From the NCBI RefSeq assembly GCF_011604685.1, contig NZ_CP050063.1:2564501-2628500 (forward strand): a stretch of 64,000 bases of DNA, in the 5' to 3' direction. Origin of the DNA: Spirosoma aureum. Lineage in GTDB: Bacteria > Bacteroidota > Bacteroidia > Cytophagales > Spirosomataceae. How positions within the stretch are numbered: the stretch's first letter is position 1; every line of letters starts with the position of its first letter. The notes beneath the pieces were generated by a model. The model did not search any database. It was not told the origin of the DNA and worked only from the letters and a program-made list of their open reading frames with translations. Positions 33,603 through 42,821 of the stretch are shown piece by piece. The translations under genes were made by a program, and so were the position numbers.

Positions 33603-35159
33603 TCACTTATTGCTCCCCAATCTGGTGTAACCCGATTTTTTCTGCTTTTGTAACTCACTGTCTAGATTGCGAGCTATGTCTGGAAACGATTTAATCACAT
33701 TTTTGCTTTCGGTGGGGTCCGTTTCCAGATCATACAACTGAGCCTGCAAATCTGCCGTTGGTGAATTGTCTTCCGACCATCCACCGCTTCCTTTTCCTTC
33801 AATGTACTTCCATTTACCTTTTCTGAGCGCAAACATTCCATTGATCGAATGGTGAATAATGCTTTGCCTTGTAGGGTTTACTGGTGCATTATTTGTGAGG
33901 ACAGTTGAGAAATCGAAGCTGTCCTGCGCGGCCGAAGCGGGTATTTTTTGGTGTGTGATCGTTGCGAAGGTCGCCAGAAGATCGGTAAGGCAAATAGTGT
34001 TTGAAGTCTGCCGGCCTGGTTTAATGTTCCCAGGCCAACTTGCCAAAAATGGCACCCTATGCCCGCCTTCCCAAATATCCGATTTTTGGCCGCGGAATAT
34101 ATAATTTGCCTGATGGGCAGGGAATAACTTTTTATCCCCGGGTTTCCAGTCCGCTCCGTTGTCTGACGTGAATATAATCAACGTATTGTCGGTGATTCCC
34201 AGACTGTCTAAGGTATGCATTACCTCGCCAACGACAGCGTCGGTATGGGCTACAAAATCACCATATATACCTGCCTTGGATTTGCCCTTAAAACGTTGGG
34301 AAGGGAGCCATGGCGTGTGCGGCCCTGTTAGCGGAAGGTATAAAAAGAAAGGTTTTTCCGACCGGGCCGATTTTGATATAAATTCAGTAGCTTTTTTCGA
34401 AAAATGGTCAAGTGTTCCGTGGATGTTGAAGTTTGGCGATGCTTTTCCCTCACGCCAGAACACCCCACGCGGATATTTGCTTCCTTCGAGTTTTATAATG
34501 CCCTGTTCAGTAGGCTTTTTATCGTCAAAGTAGACATATGGGGGCATGTCCAGCGAAGCCGAAATAATGTAGCTGTAGTCAAACCCCAACTCATTTGGAC
34601 TATTCAACAAGGGTTTTTCTACATTGATCCCGTTGCCGTTGGGCCAATCGAATGTTGAATCTGCAGGCGAATTTGTCGAAGTAATAACACTATCGATTGC
34701 GAAGGATAAACCAAGGTGCCATTTGCCAACGATACCCGTATGATAGCCAGCATTATTAAGCAGATCGGCGATGGTGAAGCGGTCGTTTTCAATCAGCGGG
34801 GGTGAATATCCTCCCAAAACGCCTTTTTTGAGTGAAGACCGGAATGAATAGCGGCCAGTAATCAGTCCATAACGCGTTGGCGTACATACCGACGAACCCG
34901 AATGGGCATCCGTAAACCTCAGACCGCCAACGGCCAGTTTATCCAGATTTGGAGTAGGAATCTGAGATTCAGGATTATAGGCTCGAATATCACCATAGCC
35001 CATGTCATCTGCAAGAATGACAACGATATTGGGCTGATTGATTTTTGCACCGGGTTCGTTTGTAAGTGCATTACGGAAAGACAGTGCACTTATGGTTGTT
35101 CCGATGACAACGCCTGCCGTCATCATTTTGGCCAGTGACAGTCTGCAAGGTAATTTCAT
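33603..35159 (-). CDS. Exported sulfatase (formylglycine type)
   Basis: 518 residues, N-terminal hydrophobic stretch (MMTAGVVIGTTISAL) as export signal. Metal site QPNIVVILADDMGYGDIRAY, formylglycine motif CTPTRYGLITGRY at cysteine 92, VGKWHLGLSFAIDS, TSDNGADWKPGD. It resembles the SGSH/arylsulfatase-A-like branch with CTPTR. It starts 11 bases after the SusD gene, the tightest link in the operon, which ties sulfatase activity to glycan import. Confidence 0.93.
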   Translation of the reverse strand: MKLPCRLSLAKMMTAGVVIGTTISALSFRNALTNEPGAKINQPNIVVILADDMGYGDIRAYNPESQIPTPNLDKLAVGGLRFTDAHSGSSVCTPTRYGLITGRYSFRSSLKKGVLGGYSPPLIENDRFTIADLLNNAGYHTGIVGKWHLGLSFAIDSVITSTNSPADSTFDWPNGNGINVEKPLLNSPNELGFDYSYIISASLDMPPYVYFDDKKPTEQGIIKLEGSKYPRGVFWREGKASPNFNIHGTLDHFSKKATEFISKSARSEKPFFLYLPLTGPHTPWLPSQRFKGKSKAGIYGDFVAHTDAVVGEVMHTLDSLGITDNTLIIFTSDNGADWKPGDKKLFPAHQANYIFRGQKSDIWEGGHRVPFLASWPGNIKPGRQTSNTICLTDLLATFATITHQKIPASAAQDSFDFSTVLTNNAPVNPTRQSIIHHSINGMFALRKGKWKYIEGKGSGGWSEDNSPTADLQAQLYDLETDPTESKNVIKSFPDIARNLDSELQKQKKSGYTRLGSNK

Positions 35160-35170
35160 TGGTTGTCGGT

Positions 35171-36685
35171 TTAGTTATAGCCTGGATTTTGTTGCCCCAG
35201 CCGTGCGTTATTAATAAATTCAGTTGCCGGCAATGGATATAAGAAGTACGTTTTACCCGTAATAGCATGGGAAACCGATCTGGCTGTTGGGAATGTTCGT
35301 TTGGACAAATTCATTTGTTCCTGAATTGTATTTGCTAGTATCCCCCAGCGGTTCAGATCGAAGTACCGTTTTGCTTCAAAGGCCAGCTCCGTTCGTCGCT
35401 CTTTTCTGATCGCGTTGCGAAATTCCTCCTGCCCGGCGATATCAGAGGATAGTAAAGGCTTCAAACCCGCCTTCGTACGCACCAGATTCAGCAATTCGAA
35501 AGCCTCTTTATCCGCCTGAAAACCAATTTCGTTCAAGGCTTCGGCCCGCGTCAAAATTATCTCGGACAATCTGATCAAAGGATAATTCCAGGTACTCTGT
35601 CCTCTCGGGTCGACGTTATTTAAATATTTATTAATGTAAAGCAGACTTCCTTTTGGCCGCTTGGCATCAAGAAAATTAATCAGATCGTAACTCGCAAGAC
35701 AAACGGATTTGCGGAGGTCGTTGGGCTCAAAAGCCTGAACAATACCGTTTCCAGACGAAAGTCCGCCACCAGTTCCATTCATAGTGTCGTCGGAAGGAAG
35801 CATAGCGGCACCACCGCCTGCGCTTGTCGGCGACCACGACTGACTAAGGCCGCTAGTAGTCGCGCTGGAAACACCACCGTATTGTACTTCGAAAAAACTC
35901 GCCGGACTATTTTCGGCAGTTCCGTTAAAGCTACTGGCATAGTTCACGGGTAGAGCTGCTTTGTTGATAATTCCTTCAGTGGCGATCTTCACCTGGTCCC
36001 ATTCTTCGAGCTCCAAATGGACCAGGGCCTTCAATGCGGAAGCAGATTGGGCGGTTGGTCGGCCTTTTTCCATACCAAACGAGCCTGAATAACTCGCTGG
36101 AAGCAGTTTTTCAGCGTCGGAAAGATCTTTTTTTATCTGGGCATAGATTTCTTTAGCTGCTGTCCTCGGCTGTTCGGAATCATCACGCGTTTTTATTTGC
36201 CTGACTATTAATGGAACGTCTCCGAAAAGCCTTACAAGGTTGAAATAATAAAAAGCACGGATGAACTTCGCCTGCCCTTCCACAGCCTTTTTCAATATAG
36301 GGTCTGTCAGATCTACGGCAACGTCGATGTTGTCAATAATGGTGTTTGCACGGCAAATTCCCAGGTAATGCGGCTCCCATACATTTTGAGTATAGGTAGA
36401 ATTTGCTTGAATAATATAAACATCCCCATCAATTTCATTACGCCAGGTCCAGCCATCGTCACTGGCAAGGTCTGTTAACTGCTGCATTGGGCCACGGTAA
36501 AGGGCTTGTAACGGTGCATAGCTTCCATTTACGGCAGCAATTATCCCATCGCGGGTAGTAAAGAGTTTATCCAGCTCGATAATACCCTTCGGTTGGGGTT
36601 CCAGAAGATCGGTGCAGGAGGCCAATGTAATGCTTATGATCAATGCGTATAAAGATCGCCTGCTGCTTTTTTTGATGCTTAGCAT
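35171..36685 (-). CDS. SusD/RagB-family outer membrane glycan-binding lipoprotein
   Basis: 504 residues, lipoprotein with lipobox LASC (cysteine 24). SusD features: the TPR region with GQAKFIRAFYYFNLVRLFGDV, ASALKALVHLELEEWDQV, PLIRLSEIILTRAEALNEIG, FRNAIRKERRTELAFEAKRYFDLNRWG, and the usual ending PATEFINNARLGQQNPGYN. It sits on the cell surface and captures the glycan for the SusC pore encoded immediately upstream (11 bases). Sulfatase genes follow. Confidence 0.94.
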   Translation of the reverse strand: MLSIKKSSRRSLYALIISITLASCTDLLEPQPKGIIELDKLFTTRDGIIAAVNGSYAPLQALYRGPMQQLTDLASDDGWTWRNEIDGDVYIIQANSTYTQNVWEPHYLGICRANTIIDNIDVAVDLTDPILKKAVEGQAKFIRAFYYFNLVRLFGDVPLIVRQIKTRDDSEQPRTAAKEIYAQIKKDLSDAEKLLPASYSGSFGMEKGRPTAQSASALKALVHLELEEWDQVKIATEGIINKAALPVNYASSFNGTAENSPASFFEVQYGGVSSATTSGLSQSWSPTSAGGGAAMLPSDDTMNGTGGGLSSGNGIVQAFEPNDLRKSVCLASYDLINFLDAKRPKGSLLYINKYLNNVDPRGQSTWNYPLIRLSEIILTRAEALNEIGFQADKEAFELLNLVRTKAGLKPLLSSDIAGQEEFRNAIRKERRTELAFEAKRYFDLNRWGILANTIQEQMNLSKRTFPTARSVSHAITGKTYFLYPLPATEFINNARLGQQNPGYN

Positions 36686-36696
36686 GGGGTCTGATA

Positions 36697-39600
36697 TTAA
36701 AAGGTTACCAAAATGGACAAAGAATAGAGCTTGGTAAGCGGATAGGGCGTAAGGTCGATACCGGCAGAGAGCAAACTAGTATTGCTTGAGGCTTCGGGAT
36801 CTAGCCCGGTATATTTTGTTAAGGTGAATAAATTGGTTGCACTTAGTGTTAATCTGGCAGCGTCCAATCGTAATTTTTTAACTACTTGTTCAGAAAAGTC
36901 ATATGACAGGTTTACATTTTTAAGACGCAGGAAATCTGCATTTTCGAGATAGCGGGTCGAAACTTTGGTGGCTAAAAACGTGGTGTTGCCTGATTGCTGA
37001 GAGGCTCGGGGAACTTTGTTGGTAGGGTTTGTAGGAGTCCAATAATCGGCAACCTCGGCAAGTTGCTGGTTGAATGGTACAGCTCTGGCGTTCAGGTTCC
37101 TCATGGAATGATAGAGTTTGTTGCCCGCTGCAAAATTGAATAAGAACGAAACCGAAAAGCCGTTATACGATATTGTGTTGTTTATCCCTCCAAACACTTT
37201 CGGTTGCGGTTGCCCAACAAACTCTTTATCGCCCTCATCCATAATTCCGTTTTGGTTATTATCTGCGAATTTGAGGTCCCCAGGTACAGCATTTGCCCAT
37301 TTTTTAGCGGCTTCTTCTTCTCCTAGCTGCCATATCCCTATAAACCTGTACATGTAGAAAGAGCCTACTGGCCTTCCGGTTACAGTCAGGTTGGTGGCCT
37401 CATTGGAAAGCGGTAAAATAGCCCCTTGAATTTGTAAAGGATTTCCTATTGAGTTTTTGCCTATATCCAGCACTACATTTTTATTAGTACTAAAATTAAA
37501 ATTGGTGGACCAGTTAACTTTACCCACTACGTTCTGAGAATTCAGGGAAAATTCAAACCCCGTATTCTTCAGTGATCCGATGTTGACAGTCGGATCTTCC
37601 TGGACACCGGACGTAAAGGGGACTGGCGTCCTAATGAGAAGATTGTCCGATAGTTTGTGATAATAGTCGAGTGTGAGCGCTAACCGGCCTTTAAGCAAAC
37701 TCAGATCCAGTCCAGCGTCAAACTGCCGGGCTGATTCCCATTGCAGGTTCGGATTGCCAATGTTTTGTACAGCATTTCCTATTACAACAGTATTATCATA
37801 AACGTACGATGCCGGGCCAGCCCTTGTTATAAATGAGAAATCGCCAATGTTCTGGTTCCCCGTCAGTCCATAGCTAGACCTTAATTTCAGCTCGTGAAGG
37901 CCGGGAATATTACGAGCAAAATCTTCCTGCGTAACCCGCCACGCAACTGAAGCTGATGGGAAAGTTCCGTACCGTTTGGTTGGCCCGAATTTGGATGATC
38001 CATCCCTTCTGACCGTGGCGGTGAGCAGGTATTTGTCGTCAAAACTGTAATTCAGACGGGCAAAAGACGAAACAAGTCCCGAGGTAACCTCTGCGCCTGT
38101 AGCATTGAAGTTAGTTTGGTTGGAAAGCTGGTTCAGCGCATTGTCGAGCGTTCCTGTCCCTGTGGTAGTGGCCGAACGAGTATTGAATTGTTGGGTTGAA
38201 AATCCCACCAGAACCTTGACAGCGTGTTTGTTGATATTCTTGTCATATTGCAAAGTGGCGTCCGTCAACCAGTTGAGGTCTTGCCCTGCCCTGGTAGTTA
38301 CACTTCCCTGTTGCCTGTTGAATAACCCGATCTGATAAACTGGGAGGTAAGAGTAGTTATTGCCGATAACCAGATCGGCACCCAGGCTGCCGCCAAACCG
38401 CAGACCTTTCACAATGTCAAGATCAGCTTTGACAGCACCAAGCAAACGGGTAAGCTTTTCTTCCCTGACGGGCTGGAGCTGGTCGATCAACGGATTGGCA
38501 TTAGCTCCGAAATAGGGATCTGCTGCTGTGTTGATTGCAGTTAGGTTTCCGTTGTCGTCATATGGCTTGGTGTAGGAATGATTGGATAGCAATCCGCCGT
38601 ACGAACCACCTCCCCAGCTATCCTGGTTTAGAACATGTTGTATCTGATGGCTTCCCGTTAGATTCGCCGAAACCTTTAATCTGTTTTTGATGGTAATGTC
38701 GTTGTTCGCCCGAAAGCTGTACGATTTGAAGTCGGAGTTTCTCATCGTTCCCTGCCGGTCAAGGTGCGCAATCGAAATCGAGTAGGTGCTTTTGTCGGTC
38801 CCACCGCTCAGTCCTAACGAATAGCTACGTCTTGCGGCTGTCCGGGTTCCCAGTTTTTGCCAGTCTGTGTCAACCTGCCAGGCCGGATTAGTCAGATCTT
38901 CATAGGCTGCCGTGTTCTTGCCTGTATTTTTAAAAGCATCTACAAATAACCTTCTCTGTTGTTCGGTTGTGAGTACATGGTACTGCTTTGACATTTGTTC
39001 GATGCCAATGTCTGCGCTAAAGGTTATGTTGGATTTTCCTTCTTTTCCGCGCCGAGTGGTTATCAGCAGTACACCATTTGCTGCCCTGGCACCATAAATG
39101 GCAGTTGCTGAGGCATCTTTCAGGATATCAACGGCCACAATATCTTTCGGATTGATTGTAGAAAAGCCTCCGCTGAACAGCGGGACGCCGTCAACTACGA
39201 CCAGAGGATCATTGCTTCCGGTAACGGAGCCTGTCCCTCTCACGGAGATTGAAAATCGGCCGTCAAGATTTCCGCCGGTTTGCCGTACATAAACACCACT
39301 AGACCGCCCCTGAATGGCGTCCTGAAAGGATGGGACCGGCCGGCTCTGCAACTCCTTCTCCGAAATTCTGGTAACCGAGCCGGTTAAGTCGGAAACTTTC
39401 TGAGTGCCGTAACCAACCACGACCACCTCATCCAAAGATCTGTTTTCGGGAATGAGCTCGACGTTGATTTCGGAACGATTACGAATGTTTTCTTCGAGGT
39501 TCTGATAGCCTATAAAGCTGAAAACGAGAATGGAATCCTGCGCCAGCAAATCAATCGTAAAACTTCCATTTTCATTGGTAACAGTCCCTCTCTGAGTGCC

Positions 39601-40137
39601 TTTTACAACGATACTTACACCTGGAAGGGGGCCTGCGTTCTTTTCTGTAACTTTTCCGGTTACGACCTTGAGGGTATTCGATGCTGTTTGATAAGCACCT
39701 GCTTCAGCGGTGGCAGGCGAGTGTAACGATTTAAGCAAGACCAGTTTGTCCTGAACGCTGTAACCTATACCCAGCGGCTCGAAAATTCCGTTTAAGACCT
39801 CGGCAAGTGATTTCTCGTTCGCCTTTACGCTAACTCTTTTGTTTTCATCGATTAACCCGGAGTTGTAGACGAATTTGACACCAGTAAGCCGGTTGAGATT
39901 TCGAAACACTTTTTTTACCGGCTCATTATTGACCTGGATACTGATCTTTTTGCTCAGCATGTCCTGAGTCTCAGAGCGGAAAGCTTGGCTACTACCACTA
40001 AATATAAGGATTACTACGAGCGTATTGAATACAACGCCTACCAATATACGTCCTAAGAGTGGTAGTTGTTTATGTACTTGCATTTCTTTAAGGGTTTGGT
40101 GAGTTTCATTAAATAATGGGCAATTTTTTTCATTCAT
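36697..40137 (-). CDS. SusC-type TonB-dependent transporter with STN domain
   Basis: 1146 residues from the ATG at 40137 (MNEKNCPLFNETHQTL), a start typical of such proteins; 40182 and 40083 are alternatives. Domains in order: secretin/TonB short N-terminal (STN) domain (ISIQVNNEPVKKVFRNLNRL and VLLKSL) that contacts a FecR-type anti-sigma, a carboxypeptidase-like domain (VTGKVTEKNAGPLPGVSIVV), plug (VVVVGYGTQKVSDLTGSV, GANGVLLITTRRGKEG-like) and 22-strand barrel ending LYSLSILVTF. With SusD it imports oligosaccharides; through STN it signals substrate presence to FecR and the ECF sigma upstream. Confidence 0.94.
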   Translation of the reverse strand: MNEKNCPLFNETHQTLKEMQVHKQLPLLGRILVGVVFNTLVVILIFSGSSQAFRSETQDMLSKKISIQVNNEPVKKVFRNLNRLTGVKFVYNSGLIDENKRVSVKANEKSLAEVLNGIFEPLGIGYSVQDKLVLLKSLHSPATAEAGAYQTASNTLKVVTGKVTEKNAGPLPGVSIVVKGTQRGTVTNENGSFTIDLLAQDSILVFSFIGYQNLEENIRNRSEINVELIPENRSLDEVVVVGYGTQKVSDLTGSVTRISEKELQSRPVPSFQDAIQGRSSGVYVRQTGGNLDGRFSISVRGTGSVTGSNDPLVVVDGVPLFSGGFSTINPKDIVAVDILKDASATAIYGARAANGVLLITTRRGKEGKSNITFSADIGIEQMSKQYHVLTTEQQRRLFVDAFKNTGKNTAAYEDLTNPAWQVDTDWQKLGTRTAARRSYSLGLSGGTDKSTYSISIAHLDRQGTMRNSDFKSYSFRANNDITIKNRLKVSANLTGSHQIQHVLNQDSWGGGSYGGLLSNHSYTKPYDDNGNLTAINTAADPYFGANANPLIDQLQPVREEKLTRLLGAVKADLDIVKGLRFGGSLGADLVIGNNYSYLPVYQIGLFNRQQGSVTTRAGQDLNWLTDATLQYDKNINKHAVKVLVGFSTQQFNTRSATTTGTGTLDNALNQLSNQTNFNATGAEVTSGLVSSFARLNYSFDDKYLLTATVRRDGSSKFGPTKRYGTFPSASVAWRVTQEDFARNIPGLHELKLRSSYGLTGNQNIGDFSFITRAGPASYVYDNTVVIGNAVQNIGNPNLQWESARQFDAGLDLSLLKGRLALTLDYYHKLSDNLLIRTPVPFTSGVQEDPTVNIGSLKNTGFEFSLNSQNVVGKVNWSTNFNFSTNKNVVLDIGKNSIGNPLQIQGAILPLSNEATNLTVTGRPVGSFYMYRFIGIWQLGEEEAAKKWANAVPGDLKFADNNQNGIMDEGDKEFVGQPQPKVFGGINNTISYNGFSVSFLFNFAAGNKLYHSMRNLNARAVPFNQQLAEVADYWTPTNPTNKVPRASQQSGNTTFLATKVSTRYLENADFLRLKNVNLSYDFSEQVVKKLRLDAARLTLSATNLFTLTKYTGLDPEASSNTSLLSAGIDLTPYPLTKLYSLSILVTF

Positions 40138-40203
40138 CCGGAATGGATGTGATATCCTTGATTGATTCTCATAGTAGGTCAAGGTTGCTGATCGTTATGT
40201 GGC

Positions 40204-41271
40204 TTACTGGCAGGCACCTTCGATTACAATGCGTCCATCTTCAAATCTGAAAGTCGCTTTGGTAACTGAGCAGATTGCCTGTAATTTCTGCCGTAGTGTT
40301 TCATCAGTAAATTGGGTGGTGATACGACAATCTGAAAAACTTGTTTCATTATAGGATATTTGGACGCCGTAACTTATTTCAAGCTTCCGAAAAAGCTCGG
40401 AGACAAGCGTATCCTCCAAATCCGGTACTACCTGAACATTTTGCATATCTGGCAGAACCCAGGGGGCTTCCACCTTACCCGTTCGAAAGTCTTCGCTTTG
40501 ACTATCATAAACGACCTGCTGATTCTGGGTGAGGTGGACGTTAGCATCTATACTATCCTGATCCGCATTGAACCGAACGGAAACTTGCCCGGTTTTAACA
40601 GCTACGACTACTTTTTCACCATTACATTTGATCTTGAAACTTGTGCCAAGAACTTTGGTCAACGTCTTGCCGGCAATCACTAGAAATGGTTTCTCCGTAT
40701 TTCGAGCGACATCAAAAAAAGCATCCCCTATCAGTTCCACTTTTCTGACTGAGTGTCTAAATTCTTTTGGATATCGAATGGAGCTTCCAGTATCGAGTAG
40801 GATTATACTGCCATCATCAAGCAAAATTGTAATGGCTTTACCGGTTCTATTCACTCTCGTGACTAATTCATCTGATGCATACCCGAAAGAAGGAGGAGGC
40901 TCTATAGACAGAAATGCTGATGTATAATACCATCCTAGCAGGCCTGCCAAAAGAATACAAATAAGAACCGTATGTAGCCGATAACTGGTTTGTCCGGCGA
41001 TGTGAAACCACCTTGTTCTTTTTATTGTTTTTTTCTCAAAGAGTTTAGATACTTCCTGTTTCCTGCATTGTTCTGTAAGATCATCCTGATACATCGAGTG
41101 GATGGCTATAACCCATTCTGCGGCTTCCAAAAGTATGCTTTGGGAGCCAGGATTATTCGATATCCATTGCCTCCAAAATCTCTCGCTTGATTGATTTGGA
41201 CGCAGTACCCATTCCTGAAAAAACTTGTCAGCCGCAAAATCAGGAACGTCATACGAACTGTATTTTTCCAT
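40204..41271 (-). CDS. FecR-type anti-sigma factor
   Basis: 355 residues. The cytoplasmic N-terminus (to about 85, FWRQWISNNPGSQSILLEAAEW) holds the sigma factor; a single membrane helix follows (about 100-118, VLICILLAGLLGWYY). The periplasmic FecR domain is clear (GKAITILLDDGSIILLDTGSSIRYP, VELIGDAFFDVARNTEKPFLV, VLGTSFKIKCNGEKVVVAVKTG), as is the C-terminal DUF4974 (SELFRKLEISYGVQISY). It is intact, in contrast to the FecR gene at 53688. It lies between the ECF sigma and SusC genes in the canonical order. Confidence 0.93.
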   Translation of the reverse strand: MEKYSSYDVPDFAADKFFQEWVLRPNQSSERFWRQWISNNPGSQSILLEAAEWVIAIHSMYQDDLTEQCRKQEVSKLFEKKTIKRTRWFHIAGQTSYRLHTVLICILLAGLLGWYYTSAFLSIEPPPSFGYASDELVTRVNRTGKAITILLDDGSIILLDTGSSIRYPKEFRHSVRKVELIGDAFFDVARNTEKPFLVIAGKTLTKVLGTSFKIKCNGEKVVVAVKTGQVSVRFNADQDSIDANVHLTQNQQVVYDSQSEDFRTGKVEAPWVLPDMQNVQVVPDLEDTLVSELFRKLEISYGVQISYNETSFSDCRITTQFTDETLRQKLQAICSVTKATFRFEDGRIVIEGACQ

Positions 41272-41354
41272 CTGAGTTTATGTGTCCATTTTAATTGCAT
41301 AGGTGAAATATTTGGATGTACATACTCAGGGAAAAATGTTTTTTTTTGAATAAA

Positions 41355-42005
41355 TTAAAGAAATTTAGATAAATATCTGATAATAAGATAGTTGAAAGGG
41401 AGGAAAAATAGTAACAATGTTGTCGGAAATTCTGCAGCGAGCCATTTATCGCGGATTTCTCTCAAAGAACGGTGAAGCAGATTTGCAACACTCTGTCGTT
41501 CCATGTCCATAATCTGAGTGATTTCTACAAATTCCAGCCCCTGATAAAACCTGAGATAAATTATTTCCTGTTGTCTGCTCGTAAGTCCGGAGATGATAGT
41601 TTTGAGCCTCATGGCATTTTCCCAAGACAATTCGAGTTCAATAATTGCCAGTTCAATTGGCTTTTCTGTAACATCGGACAGGAACGGCAGCTCTTCATAT
41701 TGCTTAAAGCGCTTCAATTTAAATGATTCATTAATCATCTTATGCCGTAGCGCCGTCAGCAAGTAAGGTTTTACGTGCTGGACCTTCGAAAGCCTGGCTC
41801 TCCTTTCCCATAATTCCATAAAAAGCTCTTGCAAGCAGTCTCGCACAAAATCCTTATCCTGAGAAAATCGGGCTCCGTAGTTGTAAAGTTTTCTGTAATG
41901 CATGTCGGCTAACTTTCCCAAAGCCGCCTGTTCTCCTTCCAGAAATAGATTCCACAACCCTTCTTCCTGGATTTGCTGTGTCGATTTCGAATCCAGATGC
42001 TCCAA
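41355..42005 (-). CDS. ECF sigma factor of the sulfatase PUL, with TTG start
   Basis: 216 residues. Region 2 (LWNLFLEGEQAALGKLADMHY, VRDCLQELFMELWERRARL) and region 4 (LTSRQQEIIYLRFYQGLEFVEITQIM, SVANLLHRSLREIRDKW) are both present. No in-frame ATG exists before region 2 and a stop codon lies three codons upstream, so the start is almost certainly the TTG at 42005. After region 4 there is a hydrophobic tail (TTLLLFFLPFNYLII), unusual for a soluble sigma factor but seen in some Bacteroidota ECF proteins. It should drive its own operon when FecR is inactivated. Confidence 0.92.
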   Translation of the reverse strand: MEHLDSKSTQQIQEEGLWNLFLEGEQAALGKLADMHYRKLYNYGARFSQDKDFVRDCLQELFMELWERRARLSKVQHVKPYLLTALRHKMINESFKLKRFKQYEELPFLSDVTEKPIELAIIELELSWENAMRLKTIISGLTSRQQEIIYLRFYQGLEFVEITQIMDMERQSVANLLHRSLREIRDKWLAAEFPTTLLLFFLPFNYLIIRYLSKFL

Positions 42006-42821
42006 GTGAGATTAAGTTAGAGAGTGGTGAGGTACACAGAAGGTGTACTCGTGTCGTCAAGCAAAGATTTATTGTATCGTAGCTATTTCAAATAGCCTTC
42101 TAGCTATTCAAATGTGGCTTTATAGCTACACCCAGAATGTGGCTGTGAGAGTAAATCAGTAAAGGATGATTTTGGATAGCCAAGTCTTCATTCAGAGGAG
42201 CTTAAACGTATTTTAAAGGACGACCCAATTCAATCGATACTTTGTTATTTTTACAATACGTTTGCTTAGAATGCGTCGGGAAATTAGATTTTGTGGAAGT
42301 ATGAACTCGCTGAAGCATTGGTTGATGTTAGCCAAATAACGCCAGTTGACGGTAGGTAAAAGAGGGTGCTCGTACCCATTACAATGCGTTGGAAGAATGA
42401 GGCCGTCAAGGTCTATATGCTTAAAGTTTTACTCAATAAATGGCCGTTGATGGACCTTCAACTGCCCTCTTTCTCTATTTATTAGCATAAGGACTGAATC
42501 CCAGTGAAGTACTTTATCATTAAAAAACGGCTTAGTAGGTAACTCGCCCCATTGCTATTCCTTCTGGCCCGTATTTAAACGATTGAATATATAGTATGCA
42601 ACCTCCATGAGCAGAACTAAGCTATTAAAGACGCTTACGCCTGCTGTCTAGATATGGTAATATCAATTTTTCAGTCCTAGTTTTGTGCATGATATCCATT
42701 ATTGTGTTTATTTAAAGTTTGTTTTTAAATAAACACATGTTTTGGGCTTTCAACTAACGTTTAAACAGCTTCACTACAAAGAATTGATGTAGACAGGTAG
42801 TCCATTAATGTGTCATTGTAT
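42006..42821. other. Intergenic region of about 800 bases between the sigma gene and the sensor kinase
   Basis: Divergent promoters for the sulfatase PUL (minus) and the sensor kinase (plus) should lie here. No frame has coding character; the part around 42200-42500 contains short open pieces on both strands that could be transposon debris but that I cannot assign. A strong AT-rich palindrome lies at 42704-42736. Confidence 0.5.
42704..42736. promoter_or_regulatory. 13-base-pair perfect palindrome upstream of the sensor kinase gene
   Basis: GTGTTTATTTAAA at 42704-42716 and its exact complement at 42724-42736 enclose seven bases. It lies about 85 bases before the kinase start. The symmetric AT-rich form is that of an operator for a dimeric regulator; a terminator is unlikely because no T run follows. 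Confidence 0.5.

Noticed and set aside
42200..42500. Possible transposon debris in the long region upstream of the sensor kinase
   Set aside because: Short open pieces on both strands gave no recognisable transposase signature.
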